Origin: Fen-1258 sp964449775
Lineage (GTDB): Bacteria; Bacteroidota; Ignavibacteria; Ignavibacteriales; Melioribacteraceae
Direction: 5' to 3'
DNA length: 64,000 nucleotides
Assembly: GCA_964449775.1 (NCBI GenBank)
Contig: CAYVBQ010000004.1
Span: 1 to 64,000, forward strand
Shown here: piece after piece, positions 15,790 to 24,753 of the stretch
How the letters are laid out: the number at the start of each line of letters is the position of its first letter
Position numbering within the stretch: position 1 is the stretch's first letter
Translations under genes and position numbers: made by a program
The notes under the pieces: model-generated
The model's database searches: none
What the model was told of the DNA's origin: nothing
The model's input: only the letters and a program-made list of their open reading frames with translations

Positions 15790-16920
15790 TTATTCTTTCT
15801 CTATCGCAAAATTGCTAAAAGCCAAAAGAGCTTCCTTTGCCTTTTGATTTATTGATAATCGCTCGCCAGTTTTTAGCAATACACCGTGCTCTAATAATTT
15901 TTCTACACAATCATAGGCAAGCGATGAGTGATTTTCGAAATCTATTTTTCCGTCTTCACCGAAAAGTTCTAATCTATCAACTCTTGTCAGCTTTTGTTTA
16001 GCCTTTTCCTTTTCCATGGCATTTACATAGCATATATTCAATCGCTCTTCTTCTTCTTTTAAAAATTCACTCAATAGTGCTATAGAGAAGTTTTTATTCT
16101 TGTCGTGAATATAATCTCCGAAAAAACTTTCACTTAAGATTGATGCCGTTGTTCTATCTAGTTCTTTAAAGTTTTTAACAATTTTTTCCCTTTTTCTTCT
16201 ATCTAATTTTTCTTTTACTCCCTCAATTTGAAACCCGACAAAAACGGCGAACAAAATTGAAATTATAATAACAAGAATATAGAGGAAAGCTCTTACAAAA
16301 TGAATGAGAACGTCGCCATAAAAAACTTTGTCCATTATAGAAATGTTTTCTTTAGAATTGTCAACTGCCTCTACAATAATATTTTTTTGCCAAGCAACTT
16401 TTCCGCAAGGAATAATTTCTGGTATATTGGCGTTGTTGTGTAAAATCAAAATTTTTATAACGAAAAACTCACCTGGGTTTATGATTACTTTTGAAAAAGT
16501 AATTTTTCCGTTCGGAGACTTATAAAGTTGAAGGTTCGAATAAAAATATTGTTCCAATTGCCCAGTCAAATTTGGAGTTTCGAGAATCGTTCCGTTCCTT
16601 ACAGAAAACCCGACTGGGTCTGCGTCATCAAAATAATCCTTCAAAATCGGTGCATTGCCTGCATTTGAAATTTTTAGAAGAATCACTCTTAGATTCTCTT
16701 TTGTCTTTTGTAAACTTTTTCCATTATATAATATTTCTAAATTACCAACCTCTTCCTTTATATCAAGCACACTTGTGTTTGATATGATCTCATATCTTAA
16801 ATCTATCTTTGTTTGATCTGTAAAAAAAGAGATGATAGTTAAAATGCCCCCCAACAAACCAACGAGTCCAAAAGCAATGCTTGATATTTTTTTTACATTA
16901 ATATTTTTCATTAGATTCAT
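15790..16920 (-). CDS. Membrane protein of unknown function, island edge
   Basis: I do not recognise a family. The 376-residue product starts with a basic N-terminus and a transmembrane helix (about residues 12-30). It then has a domain of about 170 residues predicted outside the membrane (with SNAGNAPILKDYF and NPGEFFVIKILI, perhaps a beta sandwich), a second transmembrane helix (about 207-233) and a charged cytoplasmic tail. The tail has a likely coiled coil and ends in a short helical segment like a winged helix (LLEHGVLLKTGERLSINQKA). It is next to a restriction-modification system, which makes a defence-related role possible, but this is speculation. An imperfect inverted repeat lies between it and the CBS/MgtE gene. 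Confidence 0.6.
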   Translation of the reverse strand: MNLMKNINVKKISSIAFGLVGLLGGILTIISFFTDQTKIDLRYEIISNTSVLDIKEEVGNLEILYNGKSLQKTKENLRVILLKISNAGNAPILKDYFDDADPVGFSVRNGTILETPNLTGQLEQYFYSNLQLYKSPNGKITFSKVIINPGEFFVIKILILHNNANIPEIIPCGKVAWQKNIIVEAVDNSKENISIMDKVFYGDVLIHFVRAFLYILVIIISILFAVFVGFQIEGVKEKLDRRKREKIVKNFKELDRTTASILSESFFGDYIHDKNKNFSIALLSEFLKEEEERLNICYVNAMEKEKAKQKLTRVDRLELFGEDGKIDFENHSSLAYDCVEKLLEHGVLLKTGERLSINQKAKEALLAFSNFAIEKE

Positions 16921-16943
16921 TACTATACTTAATTATTTTTTTT

Positions 16944-17018
16944 CTTGCTCGTGTTCTTAATCTTAATCATGATCTCTTATTTCGAGCAAGAGCACGAACA
17001 AGATCATGAGCATGATTA
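16944..17018. repeat. Inverted repeat rich in GAGCAAGAGCACGAACAAGATCAT
   Basis: The arm CTTGCTCGTGTTCTTAATC (from about 16944) pairs imperfectly with GAGCAAGAGCACGAACAAG (16984 on) and continues into ATCATGAGCATGATTA. A close relative occurs at 18009-18068, so the two copies flank the CBS/MgtE gene. Confidence 0.65.
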
Positions 17019-17019
17019 A

Positions 17020-18000
17020 CTACAATAACAGTGTCGCTAATCCCAGATAAAACAGTATCGTAAAAATATCTGTCATCGCAAGCGTGACCGGTCCGGCTGC
17101 AATTTTTGGATCTAACTTAAATGCGTGCAAAGCAGATGGAACACTTAATCCCAGAACTGCCGCAATCAACTGAACGAGCAATACGCTCAATCCAATTACA
17201 GATGCTAATATTAAAGAGCCTTTCCAGATCAAAGCTATCAAACCAACGAGAACTGCGCAGCTTAAACCGATCAGCCCGGCAGTTTGAATTTCCTTGAATA
17301 AATTTTTCAAGTACCACTTCAACGACGGCTGCGTGGTATGAAGAGTTTGTATCGCAACTGTCATTGACTGAATACTAATGCTTTCGCCGAGACCCAGCAT
17401 CATTGTTAAAAAGAACGCCACTAAAATGCTTTCTGTTAGAGTTGCTTCAAAAATACCTGCAAGCAATGCGCAGACAGTTCCACCCGTAATTGTTGAAAGG
17501 AGCCAGGGAAATCTGTACCGCCATGCTTTAAGCGGAGAAGCATTCTTCACTTCGGAAATCTTAAAACCGATCTCTTCAAAAACATCGCTCACCTCTGCAG
17601 GTTCTTCAACATTAAGAAGCTCTTCGGTAAAAAGATTCACATCAACAATGCCGAGCAATCTTCTCTCCTCATCAACTACGGGGAAAGCCAAAAATTTATA
17701 AGTTACAAAGAACTCGCATGCATCATAAACGGTTGCCGTTTTTGGAAGTGCTGCAACACGCTTAACCATTAACTCTTCAATCTTTTGTTCCGGCTTTCCG
17801 GTCAACAATCTGCGTGTCGGCAGAACACCAACAAGTTTCTTGTTTTCATCAACAACATAAAAGTAAACTATTCTTTCGCCGAGACCTTCTTCTCTAATTT
17901 TCCTAAGCGTTTCATCAACGGACAAATCTTTATCGAGTGCGGTAAAATCTTTCCGCGCATGTTCCATTACCGGGTGATTATATGTTTGTTTTTCTGGCAT
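17020..18000 (-). CDS. CBS-domain magnesium transporter-like protein lacking the MgtE_N domain
   Basis: A 326-residue protein. Residues 10-130 hold two CBS motifs (ADENK-like DENKKLVGVLPTR and EERRLLGIVDVNLF). Residues about 165-326 form the five-helix MgtE channel domain, with FFLTMMLGLGESISIQSMTVA, GLIGLSCAVLVG and AAGPVTLAMTDIF; the acidic residue in the last helix matches the Mg2+ site of MgtE. The cytosolic N-domain that gates full-length MgtE is absent. It probably moves Mg2+ or another divalent metal. It lies between gyrB and the island in the origin cluster. Confidence 0.85.
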   Translation of the reverse strand: MPEKQTYNHPVMEHARKDFTALDKDLSVDETLRKIREEGLGERIVYFYVVDENKKLVGVLPTRRLLTGKPEQKIEELMVKRVAALPKTATVYDACEFFVTYKFLAFPVVDEERRLLGIVDVNLFTEELLNVEEPAEVSDVFEEIGFKISEVKNASPLKAWRYRFPWLLSTITGGTVCALLAGIFEATLTESILVAFFLTMMLGLGESISIQSMTVAIQTLHTTQPSLKWYLKNLFKEIQTAGLIGLSCAVLVGLIALIWKGSLILASVIGLSVLLVQLIAAVLGLSVPSALHAFKLDPKIAAGPVTLAMTDIFTILFYLGLATLLL

Positions 18001-18008
18001 TATATTTT

Positions 18009-18068
18009 ATCTTGATCCTGCTCATGCTCTTAATCTTGATCCTTTTAAGCAGAGCAAGAGCAAGATTT
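18009..18068. repeat. Repeat related to 16944-17018
   Basis: CTTGATCCTGCTCATGCTCTTAATCTTG with AGAGCAAGAGCAAGATTTTA has the same alphabet of GAGCAAGA/ATGATC words as the copy 1 kb downstream. It sits between gyrB and the CBS/MgtE gene. Confidence 0.55.
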
Positions 18069-18072
18069 TAAA

Positions 18073-20070
18073 TTATATATCCAGCTTTGCGTACTTAGCG
18101 TGTTTCTCAATAAACGCGCGGCGCGGCTCAACCGCATCACCCATGAGTGTTTCAAAAATTTTATCTGCTGCAGCGGCACTCTCTATATTTACCTGAAGTA
18201 CCGTTCGGGTTTCCGGATTCATTGTAGTTGACCACAACTGTTCGGGATTCATTTCTCCCAAACCTTTGTAACGCGAAATTACAATTCCTTTAACTTGCTG
18301 CTCGCCGCCTTCCGTTTCTTCAACTTCTTCAACAGTAGCTGTTTTTTCTTCTTTACCTGCCTTAAAACGTTTTAATATTTTATCTCTTTCGTCTTCATCA
18401 AAAGCGTAGTGTTCTTCTTTCCCTTTTTTAATTTTGTATAGCGGCGGCTGGGCTATGTAAACTTTTCCCGCAGCAATCAACTCTTTCATATGGCGGTAAA
18501 GAAATGTCAGAAGCAATGTTCTAATGTGACTTCCATCCACATCGGCATCGGTCATCAAAATTATTTTTCCGTAACGTGCTTTTTCATGATCGAACTCTTC
18601 GCCTATTCCGGCACCGATTGCGGAGACCATTGCCTGAATTTCTATGTTCTCAAGAATCTTATTGATCTTTGCTTTCTCAACATTTAAAATTTTTCCTTTA
18701 ATCGGAAGAATTGCCTGGAATCTTCTATCGCGTCCCATCTTTGCCGAACCACCGGCGGAATCTCCTTCAACGATGTAAATTTCACAATGCTCGGGATCGT
18801 TGATTGAGCAATCGGCAAGTTTACCCGGCAAGTGCATCGTATCGAGCGCATTTTTTCTGCGTACAAGTTCACGTGCTTTACGAGCCGCTTCACGTGCTTC
18901 CGCTGCACGCATACATTTATCAATTATTTTTTTTGCTACTGACGGATTTTCTTCAAGATATTCCTGTAATTTTTCTCCAACCAGCATTTCAACAGCAGAC
19001 TTAACTTCTCCATTGCCAAGTTTTGTTTTAGTCTGTCCTTCAAACTGCGGCTCCATAACCTTTATAGAAATTACTGCGGTTAATCCTTCTTTGAAGTCGT
19101 CACCTGTCAACGAAATTTTATTATTGTCTTTGATGAGACCGTTTTTATATGCGTAGTTATTAAATGTTCTTGTAAGCGCTGTTCTAAAACCAACGAGATG
19201 TGTTCCGCCCTCAATTGTATTAATGTTGTTTACATATGAGTGAACATTCTCGGAATAAGAGTCGCTATACTCAAACGCAATTTCAACAGGTACGTTATCT
19301 TTCTCTCCTTCGAAATAAACCGGCTTATGAATAGGAGAACGGTTTTCATCAAGATATTTTACGAAGTCTATTAAGCCTCCCTTGAATTTAAAAATTTCTT
19401 CCTGACCATCGGCTTCGTCTTTTAGTGTCATCGTAACTTCTTTATTGAGATATGCGAGCTCGCGTAATCTTTCCGCAACGGTATCGAAATGAAATTTTAT
19501 TGTCTTGAATATTTCTTTATCCGGCATAAATGTAATTTTAGTTCCGGTGTTTTCGCTCTTATATGTTCCGGTCTGTTTAACCGCAGCTTTGGCAACACCC
19601 CGTTTATATTCTTGAGTATAAATTTTTCCGTCTCGCTTCACTTCAACTATCAGCCATTCGGAAAGCGCATTAACAACAGAAACACCAACGCCATGAAGAC
19701 CACCGGAAACTTTATATGAGTTTTTATCAAACTTACCTCCGGCATGAAGAACCGTCATAACAACTTCAAGAGCTGATTTTTTTTCTTCGGGATGCATATC
19801 AACTGGAATACCACGGCCACGATCTTCGACCGTTACGCTCTGATCCTTGTGAATTGTTACGATAATGCGATCGTTATAACCCGCAAGCGCTTCGTCTATA
19901 CTGTTATCAACAACTTCATTGATAAGATGATGAAGTCCGCGTAAACCGATATCGCCGATATACATTGCGGGCCGTTTGCGTACAGCTTCAAGTCCTTTTA
20001 AAACGTTGATACTTTTCGCAGTATATTCTTCGTGCGAATTATTGTTTGTCTTTTCTTTTTCTTTCGCCAT
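18073..20070 (-). CDS. gyrB: DNA gyrase subunit B
   Basis: A complete 665-residue GyrB. It has the GHKL ATPase domain (EVVDNSIDEALAGY; GGLHGVGVSVVNAL), the transducer domain and the TOPRIM domain with VEGDSAGGSAKMGRD and the DADVDGSHI metal motif, and ends in the GEMNPEQLWSTTMNP tail. It supplies ATP hydrolysis for gyrase. It is in the order dnaA-dnaN-recF-DUF721-gyrB, a classical origin cluster. An ATG start with MAKEKEKTNNN follows the DUF721 gene by 20 bases, suggesting one transcript. Confidence 0.97.
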   Translation of the reverse strand: MAKEKEKTNNNSHEEYTAKSINVLKGLEAVRKRPAMYIGDIGLRGLHHLINEVVDNSIDEALAGYNDRIIVTIHKDQSVTVEDRGRGIPVDMHPEEKKSALEVVMTVLHAGGKFDKNSYKVSGGLHGVGVSVVNALSEWLIVEVKRDGKIYTQEYKRGVAKAAVKQTGTYKSENTGTKITFMPDKEIFKTIKFHFDTVAERLRELAYLNKEVTMTLKDEADGQEEIFKFKGGLIDFVKYLDENRSPIHKPVYFEGEKDNVPVEIAFEYSDSYSENVHSYVNNINTIEGGTHLVGFRTALTRTFNNYAYKNGLIKDNNKISLTGDDFKEGLTAVISIKVMEPQFEGQTKTKLGNGEVKSAVEMLVGEKLQEYLEENPSVAKKIIDKCMRAAEAREAARKARELVRRKNALDTMHLPGKLADCSINDPEHCEIYIVEGDSAGGSAKMGRDRRFQAILPIKGKILNVEKAKINKILENIEIQAMVSAIGAGIGEEFDHEKARYGKIILMTDADVDGSHIRTLLLTFLYRHMKELIAAGKVYIAQPPLYKIKKGKEEHYAFDEDERDKILKRFKAGKEEKTATVEEVEETEGGEQQVKGIVISRYKGLGEMNPEQLWSTTMNPETRTVLQVNIESAAAADKIFETLMGDAVEPRRAFIEKHAKYAKLDI

Positions 20071-20090
20071 AGTTTAACTGTTTTCCTTCG

Positions 20091-20390
20091 TTACAAAAAT
20101 CTAATTGATCTTATTACTTGTTGGTTAAAATGTTTGTTGATTTTTTCCGCTATCAAATTTTTACTAAAGTTTAGCTCGCTCTTCCAAACGGAATTTTCTA
20201 CGCGCAGAAATAAAATTTGCTTTTCAACTTTGACTGCTTGTGCAATTAGTTTCAGTTCCGGAAAAATATTTTCGAATTCTTCAACGATGTTATAATTTTT
20301 CAGTGACTCGCGCAGATTCGAAAATTCACTTTCGCTATTCAATACATCGTCTATTGTTCTAAAACTGCTACGCGTATGTTGCCGTGCCAT
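20091..20390 (-). CDS. DUF721 (DciA-like) protein
   Basis: A 99-residue protein with IDDVLNSESEFSNL, IAQAVKVEKQILFLRVENSVWKSEL and LIAEKINKHF. This is the DUF721 family; DciA members help load the replicative helicase in bacteria without DnaC. The gene overlaps the end of recF by 23 bases, so the two are translated together. Its place between recF and gyrB is the standard one for the family. Confidence 0.85.
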   Translation of the reverse strand: MARQHTRSSFRTIDDVLNSESEFSNLRESLKNYNIVEEFENIFPELKLIAQAVKVEKQILFLRVENSVWKSELNFSKNLIAEKINKHFNQQVIRSIRFL

Positions 20391-21480
20391 TGTTAACTTT
20401 TATAAAAATGTTTTCAGCGCTGATATTAAGTCCTTCTGTTTTAGTCAGATCCGTCATTGTAATAAACGCTTGTCCAATTTTAGAAAGATACTCACTAATC
20501 TTTCCTGCGCGATAAGAATCCAACTCACCGAAGATATCATCCATTAAAAAAATCGGTGTCTTGCCTAGCTTTTCTTTCATGAAAAAAAACTGTCCGAATC
20601 GTAAAGCGATTTGAAATGTTTTATGTTGACCTTGTGAGCCGAATCGTTTTAACTCAAGTCCGTTGATGGAAAAGATAAAATCGTCTCTGTGAGGTCCTAC
20701 AAGATTGATCCCGCGTCGAAATTCATCTTCGCGCATTATAGCTAACTCTTGGCGGAATCTTTCCAGAATGTTTTCATCTTCCAGTTCTGAAAGTGAGTTA
20801 TAAATAATTAAAGGTTCTTCGGCATTTTCAATAATGTGATTGTACGCTTCGCGCAAATACGAATTAAATTCTTTAACAAAACTAATTCTGTGTTTTATGA
20901 TTTCCGCACCTGTTACAATGAGTGCTTCAGTCCATGCGTCCAGTTGACTAAATAAATTTATGTTTCTTGATTCCTTAATTTGTGACAGCAGGGAAGAGCG
21001 TTGGCGTAGTGTTTTATTGAACTCTAAAAGTATTTCAAGATATGTATGGCTTGCCTGAGAAATCACAGAGTCAACAAATCGTCTTCGTTCCGCAGGCGCT
21101 CCTTGAGTAATAGCATGATCAGATTGTATCAACGAGACAATTGGAAATTTTCCGATAATGGAAGAGGAATTAAAAACTTGTTTATCATCCAGGAAAAAAT
21201 TCTTTTTGTTTTTTGCCGAATCAAAAAATATTCTTGTTTGGTTTTGGGTCAAATCGTAAAAAATTCCTTTCGCGTCAAAGTATTGTTCGCCAAACATGAT
21301 AACATCGCTCTCACTAGCGAGATTTAAATTTTTTGTAGTGCACAAATAATAAATTGCCTCTAAAATGGATGTTTTACCGTGCCCGTTTCCGCCCACGATC
21401 AAATTCAGTTTGTCGGAAAAATTCAGCGATGTGTTTTTATGCAGCCTGAAGTTTTGCAATTCGATTTGTTTAAGAACCAT
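20368..21480 (-). CDS. recF: DNA replication and repair protein RecF
   Basis: A 370-residue SMC-like ATPase with Walker A GGNGHGKTSILEAIYYL, the RecF signature HRDDF (in VGPHRDDFIF) and the Walker B/D-loop region FLMDDIFGELDSYRAGKI. It helps load RecA at gapped DNA. The ATG follows the dnaN stop by one base. The predicted end overlaps DUF721. Confidence 0.95.
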   Translation of the reverse strand: MVLKQIELQNFRLHKNTSLNFSDKLNLIVGGNGHGKTSILEAIYYLCTTKNLNLASESDVIMFGEQYFDAKGIFYDLTQNQTRIFFDSAKNKKNFFLDDKQVFNSSSIIGKFPIVSLIQSDHAITQGAPAERRRFVDSVISQASHTYLEILLEFNKTLRQRSSLLSQIKESRNINLFSQLDAWTEALIVTGAEIIKHRISFVKEFNSYLREAYNHIIENAEEPLIIYNSLSELEDENILERFRQELAIMREDEFRRGINLVGPHRDDFIFSINGLELKRFGSQGQHKTFQIALRFGQFFFMKEKLGKTPIFLMDDIFGELDSYRAGKISEYLSKIGQAFITMTDLTKTEGLNISAENIFIKVNNGTATYA

Positions 21481-21481
21481 C

Positions 21482-22612
21482 TTAAGTATTCAAACGAACC
21501 GGCATCAACAGCATCATCAAATCTAGATTCTCTTTTTTCTGAACCGGTTCAATTACAACCGCTTTAGTCGGTGAGTGAAGTTTAAAAATAATTTCTTCTT
21601 CCGTAATTAAGTGACCTAACACATCATTAACATAAGCAGAGTTAAAACCAATTTCTAAATCGTCACCTTGATATTCACAGACAACTTTTTCTTCACCGGA
21701 TGCGCCAATATCAAGATCTTCGGCGGAGATTTCCAATGCATCTTTTTTAATAGAAAACTTAACACGTCGCGTGCTTGATGTAGAAAATAACATCATTCTC
21801 TTAATCGAATCATGAATCTCTTTTGTGTTAACCTTCATTTGAAATTCGTTCTCGAGAGGAATAACACTTGTGTAATCCGGATATTTTTGAGCTATAAGTC
21901 GGGTAATTAATTCAATGTCGTTTAGTTTGAATGACACATAAGTTTTTGTTAAATGTATTTTAACATCTTTCTCGTCCAAAATTTTTGATAAAACCGAAAC
22001 AGCTCTTTCAGGAACAACATACTGCTGATTGAAAGCAGCTTTAATATTTTTCTTTAACATGTTTACAAGTCTATGTCCGTCTGTCGTTACCAAGCGTAAT
22101 CCGTCATCCGTGAATTCGAATAATGTTCCCATCATTGCAGGTCGCATCTCTTCTTTGCTCATCGCGAAAGCGCATTTATCAAGAGCCTGCCGCAATTCAA
22201 CTCCGTTAATAATAACTTCGTTGATATCTTTCGCGTTTTTATCTGATTCAACAGATGGAATTTCCGGAAATTCATCAGCATCAAGATAGCTGATTGTGTA
22301 TTTACCCATATCTGTTACGATGTTAATTTTTTTGTTCGCCATCAACTTGAAATGAATTGTGGTTTCTTTCAAGGAACGCACAACATCGTTTAATAAACGC
22401 GCTGGAACAACAATTTTTATATTTTCTTCAGCAACAATATTTAAAGAAGACTTCAAAGAAATCTCAAGATCAGTTGCATAAATAGTTAACTGTCCATCTT
22501 TCACTTCGAATAAAAAGTTTTCGAGGATGGGCATTGGTGTACGAGTTGGAACTGCGGGAATGATTTTACTTAGAAGTTTTTCGAGTTCTTTGCTGTTTAC
22601 TTTGAATTCCAT
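21482..22612 (-). CDS. dnaN: DNA polymerase III beta sliding clamp
   Basis: Start chosen at MEFKVNSKELEKLLSKI because a GGAG site lies seven bases upstream; an upstream in-frame ATG would add a tail with no family counterpart. The product is 376 residues with the three repeated clamp domains, including the typical LVTTDGHRLV and the C-terminal VLMPVRL-like end (LLMPVRLNT). It tethers the polymerase to DNA. It lies between dnaA and recF as usual. Confidence 0.96.
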   Translation of the reverse strand: MEFKVNSKELEKLLSKIIPAVPTRTPMPILENFLFEVKDGQLTIYATDLEISLKSSLNIVAEENIKIVVPARLLNDVVRSLKETTIHFKLMANKKINIVTDMGKYTISYLDADEFPEIPSVESDKNAKDINEVIINGVELRQALDKCAFAMSKEEMRPAMMGTLFEFTDDGLRLVTTDGHRLVNMLKKNIKAAFNQQYVVPERAVSVLSKILDEKDVKIHLTKTYVSFKLNDIELITRLIAQKYPDYTSVIPLENEFQMKVNTKEIHDSIKRMMLFSTSSTRRVKFSIKKDALEISAEDLDIGASGEEKVVCEYQGDDLEIGFNSAYVNDVLGHLITEEEIIFKLHSPTKAVVIEPVQKKENLDLMMLLMPVRLNT

Positions 22613-22929
22613 AAATCGTCTCCATGTTGGGTCAAAAAATATCAAAAAATGATGCAACTTTCAATTTATCGTTGAATATCTTATTCAACATATCAACAGC
22701 ACTATTATTATACTAAATAGATATTTTTAAAAGTAATAATAATAATAAGGTGTGTGAATATGTTAATAAGCCTTATATACTGCCTTTATCTGCTAGTTTG
22801 TAAATAAACCCACACCGTTGAATTGTTAATAACTTAATGATAACTACAACTTATTAGAAGGTACGTTGGTAAAGTGTAGGTATTAACAACATTTCTACAA
22901 GTTACACACCGGATATCAACACAAAATAA
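22613..22929. other. dnaA-dnaN intergenic region, possible origin part
   Basis: A gap of about 317 bases with no gene. It holds two copies of TGTTAATAA (22761-22769 and 22824-22832), an A/T-rich stretch and a GTTGAATA/TATTCAAC hairpin (22671-22689). TGTTAATAA is one or two changes from the DnaA box TGTGGATAA. Together with two more copies upstream of dnaA it may be part of oriC. Confidence 0.45.
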
Positions 22930-24354
22930 TTATGAAATACTCATCTCAATTTTGTTTTTGAGCGAGTCAAGAGTCTCTTTTGCTTTTGGATCTTTAAGAA
23001 CGAGCTGCTCAATTGTAGTTTGAGAATGAATAACAGTAGAGTGATCTCTTCCCCCAAAATGTAATCCTATCGTTTTGAGAGATGATTTAGTTAGTTGTTT
23101 GGATAAATACATAGCTACTTGACGAGCAAGCACCACTTCTTTTTTTCTGTTTTTTTCGCGCAGCTTGTTTTCTTCTACTCCAAAGAACTCACAAACAATT
23201 TTTGTTATAAGCTCTACAGAGATATTTACCTGCTTGTTGGTGGAAACCTCACGCACGGTTTTTTTAACCAATTCAAAATCAATCTCTTTTGAATTGAGAG
23301 AAGAGTTGGCTAATAGTTTAATTAAACATCCTTCAAGCTCGCGAATATTTGATGATATATTTTGAGCAATGTATTCTACAATTTCTCTGGAAAGATTAAT
23401 TCCATAGACGTCACTCTTGTTTTTTAAAATGGCAACCCGTGTTTCAAAATCCGGTGGTTGAATATCCGCAGATAAACCCCACGAAAAGCGAGAGATCAAT
23501 CTTTCGTTTAGTCCCTTCAAGTCTTTCGGTGGTTTATCGCTCGATAGAATCACCTGCTTTCCTGATTGATGCAAAGTATTAAAAATCTGAAAAAATAAAT
23601 CCTGTGTTTTTTCTTTTCCCACAAGAAATTGGATATCGTCTATAATTAATGCATCCATGCTTTTGTAAAAACCGGAGAATTCATTTAATGAATTGCTTTG
23701 AATAGCTTCAACGAATTCTACAGTAAAAGCATCTGAAGAAATATAAATAACCCTTTTGTTAGGGTTTTTATTTAAAATTTTATTTCCGATTGCATGGATT
23801 AAATGAGTCTTGCCGAGACCAACACCACCATAAATAAAAAGAGGGTTGAAAGATGTTTGTCCGGGGCTGTCTCCTACTGCCATGGCTGCCGCTCGGGCAA
23901 GCTGGTTGCCTTCACCCTTTACAAAATTTTCAAAAGTATATCGTGGATTAAGATACGTTTCATAATCAAGCGGTTTATTTTGAATGGCTGTAGTTACGCT
24001 GCCGTTGGTTGGTGTTGGCTCTCTCCGTTCTACAGCCATTTCTTTTTCTTCGTAGATAACATATGCAAGTCGTCCCTCTTCGCCGAGAACTTGAGCAACG
24101 GTTTTATTAATCAAAGTGTTGTAGTGTTCTTCTATCCACTCAATAAAAAAATTGTTGGGGACATAAATCTTGAGAGTGGTGTTTTCCAATTCAAATGGTT
24201 TAATTGGCAAGAACCATGTGTTATAGGTAATAAAAGGAACGTTTTCTTTTATAAGACTTAAACATTCCTTCCAGATATCCTTAGCGTTTTTTTCTAGCTG
24301 CAGATTCTTAAGATTCTCGGCTGCATTTTGCATATTATCCACAATATAGAGCAT
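22930..24354 (-). CDS. dnaA: Chromosomal replication initiator DnaA
   Basis: A 474-residue DnaA (perhaps 467, if translation starts at MQNAAENL). Domain I helix is WKECLSLIKENV; the AAA+ domain has Walker A GGVGLGKTHLIHAI and Walker B LIIDDIQFLVGKEKTQ; the DNA-binding domain IV ends with the signature FGGRDHSTVIH. It binds origin boxes to open the DNA. It is the first gene of the origin cluster, with a 400-base non-coding stretch upstream. Confidence 0.97.
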   Translation of the reverse strand: MLYIVDNMQNAAENLKNLQLEKNAKDIWKECLSLIKENVPFITYNTWFLPIKPFELENTTLKIYVPNNFFIEWIEEHYNTLINKTVAQVLGEEGRLAYVIYEEKEMAVERREPTPTNGSVTTAIQNKPLDYETYLNPRYTFENFVKGEGNQLARAAAMAVGDSPGQTSFNPLFIYGGVGLGKTHLIHAIGNKILNKNPNKRVIYISSDAFTVEFVEAIQSNSLNEFSGFYKSMDALIIDDIQFLVGKEKTQDLFFQIFNTLHQSGKQVILSSDKPPKDLKGLNERLISRFSWGLSADIQPPDFETRVAILKNKSDVYGINLSREIVEYIAQNISSNIRELEGCLIKLLANSSLNSKEIDFELVKKTVREVSTNKQVNISVELITKIVCEFFGVEENKLREKNRKKEVVLARQVAMYLSKQLTKSSLKTIGLHFGGRDHSTVIHSQTTIEQLVLKDPKAKETLDSLKNKIEMSIS

Positions 24355-24753
24355 TAAAAAAGGTATAAAAAACTTACAATTTATTAGCTAATTACAACCC
24401 CACCACAAGTAATAAACAAATTATTAACATTAATTAGCAGAGGTAATTTGTTTATATTAAAACACTTCCCGGTTAAAACAGAAAATGATGAACACCCGAC
24501 ATAAAATTAATATTAAAACCACGCCACTGATTTTGCATGTGGAACGTTCCACAAAAAAGAGTTGTCAACATTTTATTAACATATCAATTTTCTCTTAGTA
24601 GGAGAGAGTGAAAATATGTTTTGAATTCATTCTGTGCAACTTAATTCTATCGGAAAAATATTTTTTCTATTTCTGCTTGTTTTGAAGAGAAGCATAGTAA
24701 GGTTAATTTTGTGCCGGTTAATTTATAAAGCAAAAAATTTATTAGAGAAGAAG
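24355..24753. other. Non-coding region between dnaA and the asparaginase gene, possible oriC
   Basis: The divergent gap of about 400 bases contains no convincing gene. It holds two copies of TTATTAACA (24421-24429 and 24573-24581), the perfect 16-base palindrome TGTGGAACGTTCCACA (24538-24553) and A/T-rich DNA. It is also where promoters for both divergent genes must lie. Confidence 0.5.
24538..24553. promoter_or_regulatory. 16-bp palindrome, ParB-site-like or operator
   Basis: TGTGGAACGTTCCACA is a perfect palindrome near dnaA. The outer TGT/ACA and central ACGT match the parS consensus TGTTTCACGTGAAACA, with six inner positions different. It may bind a regulator or ParB-like protein. Only the palindrome is directly seen. 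Confidence 0.4.

Noticed and set aside
23803..24261. Plus-strand frame over dnaA
   Set aside because: Antisense to dnaA; the composition follows the dnaA codons.
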